A stretch of DNA of 13,396 nt from DASZZV01 sp035544835 (GCA_035544835.1 DASZZV010000469.1:1-13396); one strand, 5' to 3'; numbered from the stretch's first letter, positions 1-7,688 are shown. Translations and numbers: made by a program. The notes: generated from the letters alone by a model not told the origin.

Positions 1-1753
1 CTTCCTCAATCTTGAAAGCATCCGCCAATCGCAGCAGCGGCAGTGAGGTGTCACGGAGGATGTAAACCTCACGACGCTCCACGGTCTGAATGTCCCGAGC
101 TCGAATTCGGAGCGACTCTTCCACCGAGGTCAGAGGAACAGCGAAGTTCTCCTTGCCAGCACGGACGATCAGCGCCTGAATGATGGCCAGAGTGATCGGG
201 AGCGTGATTCTGAAGGTAGTCCCACGACCCGGCTCCGACAGGACATCGATAGAACCCTTGAGCTCGTGGATATTTTTTCGAACTACGTCGAGGCCGACAC
301 CTCGGCCCGAGATCTCGCTCACCGTCTCGGCCGTCGAGAAGCCGGCCGCGAACATCAGCTCCGCCGCGCGCGTGGCATCGACGTTTTCCTTCGGTCCAAT
401 GATGCCTCGCTTGACCGCCACCTTCCGGATGGCCTCGGCATCGATCCCACTCCCGTCATCCTTGACATCGAGGACCACGGAGTTGCCCTTCTGATAGGCG
501 TCCAGCGTGACGCGACCGGTCGGAGGCTTGCCCCTGGCAACACGTTTGTCCGGCGACTCGATCCCGTGATCGATTGCGTTCCGGATGATATGCATCAGCG
601 GGTCGGTCAGCTGCTCGACCATGACTTTGTCGAGCTCAGTATCCTCACCGCGGAGAACCAGTTCCATCTCCTTACCCAGCTCCCTGGCCACTTTGCGGAC
701 CGCCCGGGAGAGCTTGGTGTAGATCTGGCCAATCGGCACCATTCGCGTTTCGATGACCGCCTTCTGCAGCTCGTTGAGCTTGCGCTCGAAGTTCCGAGAG
801 ATCTTGGTGAGCTCGTGCGAGGCCATGCGATTGCTCTGCAGCGCCCGCGTGAGAGCATCGAGATGATTTTTCTCGATGATGAGCTCCCCGACGATATTCA
901 TGACGTCGTCGAGCTTACGGATGTCGACACGGACAGTCCTCGACATCGACTTCAGGGAAACGTCTTCCTCGTGGAGTGATTCCGCCAGCGAGGCCGCTGC
1001 CATCTCCATGGCACTGCTGTTCCTGAGGCTGCGAACCGCCCCCTCGGGCACGAGAGCCTGAACGGCCCCCTCGGCCAGCGTTGTGCCATAGAGAAGACGA
1101 AACGAGATTCCACTACCCCCGCTGGCGTCGATAGCCGGCAGCGTGGAGATCACTTCGCCAGAACCGGATAGCTGTGCCGTTGCGTTCCGCAGACGCTCGT
1201 CGAAGTCGGAAAAGTCGAAAGTCATCTCGATCGAGAAGATCGCCATCCCGGTCTTGACGTTCTCCCGCAGGCGATGCTCCTCGTATTCGGTGAGTGACTT
1301 CCGGGTCTGCTCGTCGAGATCGAGGTCGGCGAAGGGATTCACACTGACCTGCTGCGGCTGACTCGAAACGGCCTGATGGATTCTGGTGGTGAGCCTGGCA
1401 ACGTCGACCAGTCCCTCGATGGCCGGATCATTGATGGCTATGACCAGACGGTTCAATCCGTCGACCGAGTCATAGAGCAGATCGATGAGATCCCGACTGA
1501 TGGCGACCTTTCCCATCCGAAGGCGATCGAGCATGTCCTCGAGGTTGTGAGACAGCTCGGAGATCTGAACGAAGCCGAGCATCCCGGCCAGACCCTTGAG
1601 CGAGTGCACCTCGCGAAAGATCTTGTTGACGACTTCAGGACGGACGGCGGTTCCCTGAGCCTCGAAGTCGCGCAGACCGCTCGAGAGCGCGTCGAGCAGC
1701 TCTTCAGCTTCGGAGGTGAACTCTCGCCTGGCTCTCTCTTCGTCTTTAGACAT
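1..1753 (-). CDS. cheA: Chemotaxis-type histidine kinase CheA, 3' end cut off
   Basis: This is a CheA-family hybrid sensor kinase; it autophosphorylates on its HPt histidine and passes phosphate to CheY-type receivers. Translation from ATG at 1753 gives 584 codons with no stop before the window edge. The HPt domain has its histidine at residue 50 (HSLKG). Residues 140-265 form a divergent middle region instead of a clear CheY-binding P2 domain. Dimerisation helices follow at about 275-345. The ATPase has an N box (HIIRNAIDHG, 388-397), G1 (DVKDDGSGID, 429-438) and G2 (GRGVGLDV, 483-490), and the CheW-like domain begins near 525. Catalytic motifs look intact. No Shine-Dalgarno is visible; the start is fixed by the HPt domain beginning near residue 8. 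It lies downstream of the receiver gene but is separated from it by an intergenic repeat. Motility control, possibly type IV pili, is an inference from the PATAN neighbour. Confidence 0.95.
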   Translation of the reverse strand, partial: MSKDEERARREFTSEAEELLDALSSGLRDFEAQGTAVRPEVVNKIFREVHSLKGLAGMLGFVQISELSHNLEDMLDRLRMGKVAISRDLIDLLYDSVDGLNRLVIAINDPAIEGLVDVARLTTRIHQAVSSQPQQVSVNPFADLDLDEQTRKSLTEYEEHRLRENVKTGMAIFSIEMTFDFSDFDERLRNATAQLSGSGEVISTLPAIDASGGSGISFRLLYGTTLAEGAVQALVPEGAVRSLRNSSAMEMAAASLAESLHEEDVSLKSMSRTVRVDIRKLDDVMNIVGELIIEKNHLDALTRALQSNRMASHELTKISRNFERKLNELQKAVIETRMVPIGQIYTKLSRAVRKVARELGKEMELVLRGEDTELDKVMVEQLTDPLMHIIRNAIDHGIESPDKRVARGKPPTGRVTLDAYQKGNSVVLDVKDDGSGIDAEAIRKVAVKRGIIGPKENVDATRAAELMFAAGFSTAETVSEISGRGVGLDVVRKNIHELKGSIDVLSEPGRGTTFRITLPITLAIIQALIVRAGKENFAVPLTSVEESLRIRARDIQTVERREVYILRDTSLPLLRLADAFKIEE

Positions 1754-1767
1754 TAGAGTGAAGCAAA

Positions 1768-1998
1768 TTGAGAATTGAGAATTGAGAATTGAGAAAGTGA
1801 ATAAGTCACCAATGTGTCATCCCGAGCGTCGAGCGAGGGATCTGGGCGGGGGCCCTGCTCTCGTGGCATCAGGTGATTTGCGTAATGCACTCGGGTGCAA
1901 GGCCCCCACCCAGATCCCTCGCTGCGGCTCGGGATGACACAGTCTTGTGATGAAGCTTTAGTTTTCTCAATTCTCAATTCTCAATTCTCAATTCTCAA
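1768..1998. repeat. Repeat element A: inverted TTGAGAA heptamer arrays around a palindromic core
   Basis: Four perfect tandem copies of TTGAGAA (1768-1795) face five copies of its reverse complement TTCTCAA (1964-1998). Between them lies an imperfect palindrome. A perfect 13-bp arm, GTGTCATCCCGAG at 1814-1826, matches its complement at 1928-1940. A 22-bp arm at 1833-1854 matches 1901-1922 with one mismatch and contains GAGGGATCTGGG. The element fills the cheY-cheA gap, and its right array runs into cheY. The core is of the same family as element C: both have GTCATCCYGAG outer arms and a RGGATCT inner arm. No ORF of its own is convincing, so it looks like a non-autonomous element. Confidence 0.9.
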
Positions 1999-2355
1999 CA
2001 GCTTCCGGACCTTTTCCATCAGCTCTTCCGCTGCAAAAGGCTTGACCAGATACTCTTCGGCGCCCAGAGCAGCGGCTCGCTTTCTGTCTTCATCACTGCT
2101 CTCGGTCGAGATGACCATGATGGGGATGCTTTGATAGGTGGGATGGTTCTTGATGAAGCTGACCAGTTCCAGCCCGTTGATGTCGGGCATGTTGATATCG
2201 GTCAGGATGGCGTCGAAGCGATGATGGGGCAGCGTCTTCAGCGCCTCAAAACCGCTCGAGGCCTCCACGATCTCGAGATCGAGACTTTCTTCCTCGATCA
2301 TCGTCGTGACATAAGCGCGCATCGACGGAGAATCTTCTACGACCAGTATTTTCAT
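1981..2355 (-). CDS. Stand-alone response regulator receiver (CheY-like)
   Basis: A single receiver domain of 124 residues with no output domain. The acidic pair is E7-D8, the phosphoacceptor is D53 (LTDINMP), the switch hydroxyl is S83 (VISTES) and the conserved lysine is K105 (LVKPF), so it should be a working phosphoacceptor. The likely donor is the adjacent CheA kinase. I chose ATG at 2355, 2 bases after the stop of the PATAN gene. A TTG two codons upstream (2361) would overlap that stop and gives only two extra residues ahead of the conserved strand. The final five residues (LRIEN) and the TGA stop are encoded by the TTCTCAA array of element A, so the native C-terminus has been replaced or extended by repeat sequence. 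Confidence 0.95.
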   Translation of the reverse strand: MKILVVEDSPSMRAYVTTMIEEESLDLEIVEASSGFEALKTLPHHRFDAILTDINMPDINGLELVSFIKNHPTYQSIPIMVISTESSDEDRKRAAALGAEEYLVKPFAAEELMEKVRKLLRIEN

Positions 2356-2357
2356 GT

Positions 2358-4280
2358 TCAATCCAGAGCGTGGCGTCCTCTGTTGGCGATCAGCGCATTG
2401 TGAAGCGCAAAGCCCGCCTCTGCCAGAAAAATCTCCAACCCCTCCGTACTGTCGATCGGCGCGCGATGTTCTGCGTTGTCCCCGTAGAGCACACCGACAA
2501 TCTGATCCTTGTCGGTGAGAGGCAGAACCACGACCTCGGTCGGGTGGGCCGTTCCCAGACTTTCGAGCAGCCGCACGTTCCCCGGCAGGCGTCGCAACTT
2601 ACCACGGTGAGGGTTCCGCAGCATGAACACATCTTCGAGAACACCCGGTTCGTGACGCGGAAGGCGCAGCCGTCGTGCTCTCTCACTAAGGTCATGGCCA
2701 TCGCCGGTGATCCCGAATCCACCGAGGCCCACGAAGTGCACTGTTCCAGCGGCAAACAGCAATCCTCGATCGATGTACTCTGCGGCCAGGCGAAGGATGA
2801 TCGCGGAGACCTGGCTCATGTCATTGGGGTTGGTGAGCTCGTTGATCAGCTGCTTGAGAACATTGAGGCCGCGATTCTTTTTCTCGTTGTCCGCAATCTC
2901 GTAGATGGCTTTGCCGGCATCTTCGAGCGAGGTATCGCCGGTCAATCGCTTCCAATCCTCGAAGGCGCGTTCCGCAAACAGGACCAGCTCATCGGAAAAC
3001 ATAGAGAGCTGCTCTTCAACCAGCGAGGGATGAAGGTGAGCCTCGGAGGGCTTGGTGAGGTACAGGTCCGCGCCGGCCTTCAACAGATTGTGGCGGAGCC
3101 GCAGATCTGCTTCCGCATCGACGACGACTACGGGGAGACGATGGTTTCGCTTCTTGATCCCCTGCATCAGCTGCATAGTCTCGTCGCCCTCGGCGGACAG
3201 ATCGAGAAAAGAGACGAAGAACTTGTTCTGCCTGAGCAGCTCACCGGCGGCGCTACGGGTGTCCTGGATCGATCCAAACTGGAAGAGGCTCATGCCCTTT
3301 CGCGCGAAGGCCCGTTTGGCCGCAACACGCACGAGCGGATCGCGCTGGAACAACAGGATGTTTCGTTCGAAGGGGGCGCCAGGGACGACCTTCGCCTCGG
3401 TGATCCGGACTCTGCTCTTTGCCGGCGGCGGCGCCGGTGCGATCGGCGCGACTTCCTTCGGCGTCTCGAAGGGCTCGGCCTCGACGGGCGCCGCTCCGAA
3501 TCCTTCGGGTAGTGGTTGCTCGACGGTGGGAGAAAGCTCGTGCTCATCCTCTCCTTTGATCAACGAGTCGAGGGCCGATGGCTCGGCATCGGAAGACGAC
3601 GCGGCCATATCGAAGGGATCCTCGTCGACAGCGGTGAAGTCCGGCTCCTCAGCCTGGACCAAAGATGGCGACTCGACGACGGGTGGCCGAGGTCGAGGGG
3701 AATCCGGCGACGAGGATGGAGCAGGGGAAGCGGATGCTCCGCGAAGAAGTTCCTTCCCCGCCCTCATCGACTCCTCGAGTCCCTTGAGCGGTTTGATCTT
3801 CTCACCTTCCGTGCCGAGGATGCGTGAGGGGGCGATGCCCCCTTCCTTAAAGAGTCGCTCAGGCTCGTACTCCATTTCCAATGGACTGATGGCGTCACTG
3901 AGGATGAAGTTGAACTCACCGTCTCGGCTCGTCAGAAGCGGAGTCACGACGGTCTGAATCATCTCGCGCAGAGATTTGGCCAGATCTTCAACGCTGAGGA
4001 CATTCATCTCCAGCAGTGCCGATCCGATGGGAACACCGGACTGTTCGGCCTGACGGGCTACCGACATCATCTTCTCTTCGACGACACCCGAAGAAAGGAG
4101 ATAGGCGCCGAGATCGGGAATGGCAGGCGAAGACGCGGTCACGATCATCCCCTGGCGGAAAATGACAGTATGCCGCCCGCGCCCGTCGATGATCTCGAGC
4201 ACGCCGGTGCGGCGGCTCAGAAATACGATCTGGACGATATCGGGGAGCGAGAGATCCTCGAGGCGGCCGAGTAGACTCAA
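2358..4280 (-). CDS. PATAN (DUF4388) - receiver - GAF-like regulator
   Basis: A 640-residue cytoplasmic signalling protein. Residues 1-180 are a DUF4388/PATAN domain (LEDLSLPDIVQIVFLSRRTGVLEI is the usual opening). Residues about 185-300 are a Pro/Ser/Glu-rich linker. Residues about 305-425 are a receiver-like domain that keeps one aspartate (FLDLS) and the lysine (LTKPS). It has only one acidic residue at the first site and Asp where Thr/Ser is usual, so it may be degenerate. Residues about 455-635 resemble a GAF domain. The start is TTG at 4280, supported by a good ribosome site (AGGTGA, 4 bases upstream). PATAN proteins act as partner-binding modules in signalling, including PATAN-REC proteins controlling cyanobacterial pilus motility. 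Adjacency to cheY and cheA suggests one pathway. The domain assignments are from memory of family patterns. Confidence 0.88.
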   Translation of the reverse strand: MSLLGRLEDLSLPDIVQIVFLSRRTGVLEIIDGRGRHTVIFRQGMIVTASSPAIPDLGAYLLSSGVVEEKMMSVARQAEQSGVPIGSALLEMNVLSVEDLAKSLREMIQTVVTPLLTSRDGEFNFILSDAISPLEMEYEPERLFKEGGIAPSRILGTEGEKIKPLKGLEESMRAGKELLRGASASPAPSSSPDSPRPRPPVVESPSLVQAEEPDFTAVDEDPFDMAASSSDAEPSALDSLIKGEDEHELSPTVEQPLPEGFGAAPVEAEPFETPKEVAPIAPAPPPAKSRVRITEAKVVPGAPFERNILLFQRDPLVRVAAKRAFARKGMSLFQFGSIQDTRSAAGELLRQNKFFVSFLDLSAEGDETMQLMQGIKKRNHRLPVVVVDAEADLRLRHNLLKAGADLYLTKPSEAHLHPSLVEEQLSMFSDELVLFAERAFEDWKRLTGDTSLEDAGKAIYEIADNEKKNRGLNVLKQLINELTNPNDMSQVSAIILRLAAEYIDRGLLFAAGTVHFVGLGGFGITGDGHDLSERARRLRLPRHEPGVLEDVFMLRNPHRGKLRRLPGNVRLLESLGTAHPTEVVVLPLTDKDQIVGVLYGDNAEHRAPIDSTEGLEIFLAEAGFALHNALIANRGRHALD

Positions 4281-4352
4281 CGCTTCACCTCTGCAGACTC
4301 GCTCCAGAAATGCAGCGACTCAACCGTGCGCCCTCTCGCTGCAGCGGTCAGA

Positions 4353-4796
4353 TCAGACCTTCTTCCCTTCCTGCTTCTCGGCACGGTCACCCAGATTGTA
4401 CCGTTTCAGAATTCCATCAAGTATTCCGTTGATGAACTGCGGCGACTTCTGCGTACCGAACCTCTTGGCGATCTCGATCGCTTCATCGATGATCACCAGT
4501 TTCGGCGTGTCGTCCTCATACATGAACTCATAGACCGACATCCTGATGATATTTCTGTCGACGACTGCCATCCGCTCGAGGCGCCAGTTGTCGGCCTGGG
4601 CCGTGATCATGTCATCGATCACGTCCATCCTGCTGAGCGTTCCTTCGAAGACCTTAATGGCGAAGTCTCGAATGGCGGGACGGACACGCTGCAGCTCCTC
4701 GAAGGTCGAGACGATGCTTGCAGCATCGTTCTGGGAGATGTCGCGTTGAAACAACATCTGTAGCGTCAACTCCCGTGCTTTACGTCGCGCGCCCAT
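4353..4796 (-). CDS. nusB: Transcription antitermination factor NusB
   Basis: NusB binds boxA RNA with S10 (NusE) in rRNA antitermination complexes. The 147-residue protein has the family's all-helical pattern and full length. The opening (GARRKARELTLQMLFQRD), the central W-x-LERM-VVDRNIIRMSVYEF stretch and the C-terminal DEAIEIAKRFGTQKSPQFINGILDGI are all typical. ATG at 4796 has an AGG about 8 bases upstream. It lies 43 bases after ribH, the very common ribH-nusB pairing, and 72 bases before the PATAN gene, with no terminator visible between them. Read-through into the signalling genes is therefore possible. Confidence 0.97.
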   Translation of the reverse strand: MGARRKARELTLQMLFQRDISQNDAASIVSTFEELQRVRPAIRDFAIKVFEGTLSRMDVIDDMITAQADNWRLERMAVVDRNIIRMSVYEFMYEDDTPKLVIIDEAIEIAKRFGTQKSPQFINGILDGILKRYNLGDRAEKQEGKKV

Positions 4797-4839
4797 GAAA
4801 AGACCTGATTTTCCTCATGCGGAAGCGATGCCTAAGCGG

Positions 4840-5304
4840 CTATCGCACAGCCCGAAAGAGGTTTGCCATCTCCATCGCTGCCAGCGCAGCTTCCCAGCCT
4901 TTGTTACTTCCCCGCTGTGTCCTGGCCACGGCCTGCTCCATCGTGTTGCAGGTGATGACGCCGAAAGCGACGGGGATCCCGATCTCAGTTCCCACCCGAG
5001 ACAGCTCGAGAGTGACCTGAGAAGAAATGAAGTCGAAGTGTGGAGTCTCCCCTTTGAGGAGAGCGCCGAGCGTGATCACCGCATCGACTGGTCGCACCGA
5101 GGCGATGTGACGAACGGCAGTCGGTATCTCGAACGCCCCGGGAACGCGAAAAACACTCACCCGGTCGGAAGCCGCCCCGTGCCTGGTGAGACACTCCAGC
5201 GCCCCATCGAGGAGTTTGGAGACGATCTCGTCGTGAAAACGGCTGGCCACGATCGCGAATGACAATCCTTCCGCCGTGAGCTCGCCTTCAAAGAAAATTG
5301 CCAT
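4840..5304 (-). CDS. ribH: 6,7-dimethyl-8-ribityllumazine synthase
   Basis: RibH condenses 5-amino-6-ribitylamino-uracil with dihydroxybutanone phosphate, the penultimate step of riboflavin synthesis. The 154-residue length is normal. Visible family motifs are SRFHDEI (16-27), FRVPGAFEIP (52-61), the LGALLKGETPHFD loop with the catalytic-position histidine H89, and RGSNKGWEAALAAMEMANL near the C-terminus. The phosphate-binding loop reads ARTQRGSNKG, one residue shorter than the common RAGxKxGNKG form. ATG at 5304 has no Shine-Dalgarno, but a perfect TATAAT lies 9 bases upstream, which suggests a leaderless or nearly leaderless transcript. No FMN riboswitch is seen upstream, and no other rib genes are in the window. 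Confidence 0.97.
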   Translation of the reverse strand: MAIFFEGELTAEGLSFAIVASRFHDEIVSKLLDGALECLTRHGAASDRVSVFRVPGAFEIPTAVRHIASVRPVDAVITLGALLKGETPHFDFISSQVTLELSRVGTEIGIPVAFGVITCNTMEQAVARTQRGSNKGWEAALAAMEMANLFRAVR

Positions 5305-5313
5305 GAGCGCGGG

Positions 5314-5319
5314 ATTATA
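5314..5319 (-). promoter_or_regulatory. Putative -10 box (TATAAT) of the ribH-nusB transcript
   Basis: A perfect TATAAT on the minus strand ends 9 bases before the ribH ATG. There is no good -35 at 17 bp; the nearest candidate, TTCACC, is about 22 bp upstream. If used, transcription would begin at or within about three bases of the start codon, giving a leaderless message. This rests on sequence match alone. Confidence 0.45.
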
Positions 5320-5394
5320 GGGCAGAGTCGCGATGGCACGCGGTGAAGTCGGGGGAGCATTGATAAACGTGATTCATAAATCCCGGTGTTACCG

Positions 5395-5573
5395 CGTAGG
5401 GCCGCACGGCGTGCGGCCGGTACCTCGTTCGTTGAACACAAACACAAAACGTGAGCGACAGATCATTCGTGCTCACAGCTCTGCGCAGGTGTTTCGCCTT
5501 CGTAGCTGAGCTTGAACGCGGGTTGCCTTCCGCCGCGACCGATGGTACCGGCCGCACGCCGTGCGGCCCTACG
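5395..5573. repeat. Repeat element B: perfect 30-bp inverted repeat, GC-rich
   Basis: The arms at 5395-5424 and 5544-5573 are perfect reverse complements over 30 bp. Each arm is itself a hairpin (GGCCGCAC-GGC-GTGCGGCC) ending in GGTACC on the inner side. The 119-bp interior holds a small hairpin (GTGAGC / GCTCAC around 5451-5476) and no credible gene. The element fills most of the 5305-5593 gap between the amidase stop and ribH. A 10-bp palindrome (GACCGCGGTC, 5578-5587) sits between it and the amidase stop. There is no T-tract after the hairpins, so it is not a typical intrinsic terminator. Confidence 0.85.
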
Positions 5574-5593
5574 GTTTGACCGCGGTCACTTCT

Positions 5594-7435
5594 TCACCGC
5601 CCCGACACCACCCCACCACTGCCGCCCTCTTCGCGGCCGTCATAGAAATCGACCAGACCGCGGTAGATGGCCTGAGCGAGAGACTGGCGATAGGTGCGCG
5701 TCTGAATCAGCCGGCGATCCTCGCTGTTGCCAAGGTTGCAGATTTCCAGGAGCAGCCTGGCCGGAATGCGGTTGTAGCGGATCACCGCGGGGACCCACTC
5801 ACTTCCGTCTCGCACCACGTTGTCGCGGATGGGATTGAAGGGGTGAACCTTCAGATCGGCGTCCTTAATGGAGCCGATGATCGACTCGGCGAGCTCGGTC
5901 GATGCACCAGAGGCCCTCAGTGCGTCCTCATGGGACTGAGACACAACCGGATCGTCTCGAACCTCGCTGCGCGCGAGATAGATCGCACCAGTGCGACTGA
6001 AAGTTCCATGGATGTACCGCTCGCCGGGAATGTAGGCCATGGTCCCGCGCACCGATGGGTGCAGGGAGTCGGCGTGTAAGGAGATGAAGACCACTTTCTC
6101 CGGACGGACGCCCCGTTTTCTGGCCCGCTTTAGGATCGAGTTGGCGAGGTACCAGCGAAGGTTCACCCCTACGACCGGATCTTCGAGATCGTAAGCGGGC
6201 GTCGTGAGAACCGTATGATCGGTGACATTTTTCAGGACATCGCGATCCTGGATCTCGTAAGAGCCGCCTTTCGATCGCGTCGTGATGAAGACCTTCGCTG
6301 CCGAATTCTCCTCGAGCACTTTCCTGAGCCTGCAGACGACGTCATAGACATAGCTCGATTCCCAGACCCCGCCGTGCTCGGTGCCGACATCGCGGCCACC
6401 GTGACCAGGGTCGAGAACGATATAGACACCCTTGAGGTTTCTGGCCTCGACCCGTTTGGCGAGACGGGCGCTTTCGCGTTTGCTCCGTTCTCGTTCCACC
6501 CGCTGCGGGTCATCCCATGGCCGATACTCCGCCGCCAGCATCTCCATCGGAATTTTCACGGAGTATCCGGCCGGGATCCGGAACACATCCCCGAATCCGT
6601 TGAACTTCACCACCTCCTCCACCGCGTCGGTGACATCCTTCGGGAAGAGCCTGCCGGTGAAGCGGATGATCACAGAAGAGTAGAGCGCCTCACCTTTCCG
6701 GAGCTTGTAGACGGCGTACGGGCGATCCCCCTCTTTGTGATACTCCAGGGCAGTGCTGAAGGTCTCCACCGCCTCGGGAAAGACAGCGTTGTCCTCCTCG
6801 TGCGTGTGCGAGGCGACGACGGCCACCGCGTTCTCCGAGATCTTTCTCAGCGGCCGGGACACTGACTTCTCCACTTCCGCGGCGGCGAATGCAGCGCCGA
6901 GGATCGAGCGCGGAATCAGAAGGGTGTCGCCCCGCCGTGTCGAGAGGCGCTTCATCGAATTCGCTTCACGGATACTGGAGTAGTTCGCCCCGTCGCCGGT
7001 GAACCATTCTGCGATCTTCCACAGAGGCTCACCTTCCGAATCTCCGTCACCACCGGCCACGTGATGGATCCACCCTTCGGGAGTCACCCGGTCGGAGGGA
7101 AACAGCGCCTGGACGACCTGACGCTGGAGATCAGGCTTCAACATCGAGAAGGGGACGCGCACCTGGTCGCTGGTTTTGAGGCTGCCGGTGAGGTGACTGC
7201 GGTCGGCCAGACTCTTCCAGCTGGAAGCGTCTCCGGTGACACGTTTGGCGAGGCGCGTCCAGGCATCGCCCTCGTGCGGATGAACGATGAGGGCGATCTC
7301 GAGATCATCGCCCAGAACGACCTCAGAACCGGGAGCCAGTCGTCCGGAAGCAAGCGAGGATGCGGCGAGGGAAGCTGCGCTCACCAGCAAAAACCATGTT
7401 ATGACACCCCACCTCACCCGCACCCGATCCCCCAC
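5594..7435 (-). CDS. Secreted N-acetylmuramoyl-L-alanine amidase (Amidase_3) with N-terminal LysM-like region
   Basis: A zinc amidase of the AmiC/CwlM type that cleaves the bond between MurNAc and the stem peptide of peptidoglycan. The N-terminus has a hydrophobic signal segment at about residues 10-28 (GVITWFLLVSAASLAASSLA), pointing to export. Residues about 35-300 contain two or three LysM-like or loosely repeated wall-binding segments. A charged linker (310-335) follows. The Amidase_3 domain covers 337-597, with zinc ligands H345 (LDPGHGG), E359 (VWESSYV) and H454 (ISLHADS), and catalytic E564 (LLLEICN). All key residues are present. At 613 residues it is longer than minimal amidases because of the N-terminal part. 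GTG at 7435 is the longest start; GTGs a few codons in (7423, 7417) would also leave an intact signal, so the exact start is uncertain. Confidence 0.92.
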   Translation of the reverse strand: MGDRVRVRWGVITWFLLVSAASLAASSLASGRLAPGSEVVLGDDLEIALIVHPHEGDAWTRLAKRVTGDASSWKSLADRSHLTGSLKTSDQVRVPFSMLKPDLQRQVVQALFPSDRVTPEGWIHHVAGGDGDSEGEPLWKIAEWFTGDGANYSSIREANSMKRLSTRRGDTLLIPRSILGAAFAAAEVEKSVSRPLRKISENAVAVVASHTHEEDNAVFPEAVETFSTALEYHKEGDRPYAVYKLRKGEALYSSVIIRFTGRLFPKDVTDAVEEVVKFNGFGDVFRIPAGYSVKIPMEMLAAEYRPWDDPQRVERERSKRESARLAKRVEARNLKGVYIVLDPGHGGRDVGTEHGGVWESSYVYDVVCRLRKVLEENSAAKVFITTRSKGGSYEIQDRDVLKNVTDHTVLTTPAYDLEDPVVGVNLRWYLANSILKRARKRGVRPEKVVFISLHADSLHPSVRGTMAYIPGERYIHGTFSRTGAIYLARSEVRDDPVVSQSHEDALRASGASTELAESIIGSIKDADLKVHPFNPIRDNVVRDGSEWVPAVIRYNRIPARLLLEICNLGNSEDRRLIQTRTYRQSLAQAIYRGLVDFYDGREEGGSGGVVSGR

Positions 7436-7476
7436 CCGTCCCGCGCCTGGACGGCGCGAAAGATACCCAGCAGGTT

Positions 7477-7482
7477 ATTTTA
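7477..7482 (-). promoter_or_regulatory. Possible -10 box (TAAAAT) upstream of the amidase
   Basis: TAAAAT on the minus strand lies about 41 bases before the GTG start, at the edge of an otherwise GC-rich stretch and just downstream of the heptamer array of element C. No convincing -35 is present at 16-18 bp. This is a weak call. Confidence 0.25.
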
Positions 7483-7507
7483 TCGCATTACCGGGCCGGC
7501 TGCAGGG

Positions 7508-7688
7508 TTGAGACGAATTGAGAATTGAGAATTGAGACCTGGTCATCCTGAGGGAGCACGCGCCGAGGCAGGTAGGTGCAACGATTTGAGTGCGACCGAA
7601 GGATCTTTGGTGACATGGGAAGAATCACCAATTCACCCCGCTGCCATGTCACCAAAGATCCTTCGCCGCGACGGCTCAGGATGACCAG
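7508..7688. repeat. Repeat element C: TTGAGAA array plus long hairpin overlapping the gatA 3' end
   Basis: The left side has two perfect TTGAGAA copies (7518-7531), a TTGAGAC (7532-7538) and a detached TTGAGAC (7508-7514). Next comes CTGGTCATCCTGAG (7539-7552), matched perfectly by its reverse complement at 7675-7688. Inside these arms, 22 bases at 7597-7618 (containing GGATCTTTGGTGACATGG) pair perfectly with 7644-7665 around a 25-base loop. Unlike element A, no heptamer array is present on the right, where the gatA coding sequence begins. The element fills most of the gatA-amidase gap and supplies the gatA stop codon. The GTCATCCYGAG and RGGATCT motifs are shared with element A. Confidence 0.88.

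Noticed and set aside
1768..1795. TTGAGA units as a tandem set of -35 boxes for cheA
   Set aside because: On the minus strand the units next to cheA read TTCTCAA, not TTGAGAA, and no paired -10 at proper spacing is visible before the ATG.
2370..3512. A 380-codon open frame on the plus strand
   Set aside because: It lies entirely antisense to the PATAN-receiver-GAF gene, which has clear domains. Its translation shows no family features, and long antisense frames are common in GC-rich DNA.
5396..5424. Rho-independent terminators in the GC-rich arms of element B
   Set aside because: The hairpins are strong but neither is followed by a run of T on the minus strand.
5305..5593. FMN riboswitch or other leader upstream of ribH
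   Set aside because: The conserved RFN sequence blocks are not present; the gap is explained by element B and a promoter-like TATAAT next to the start codon.
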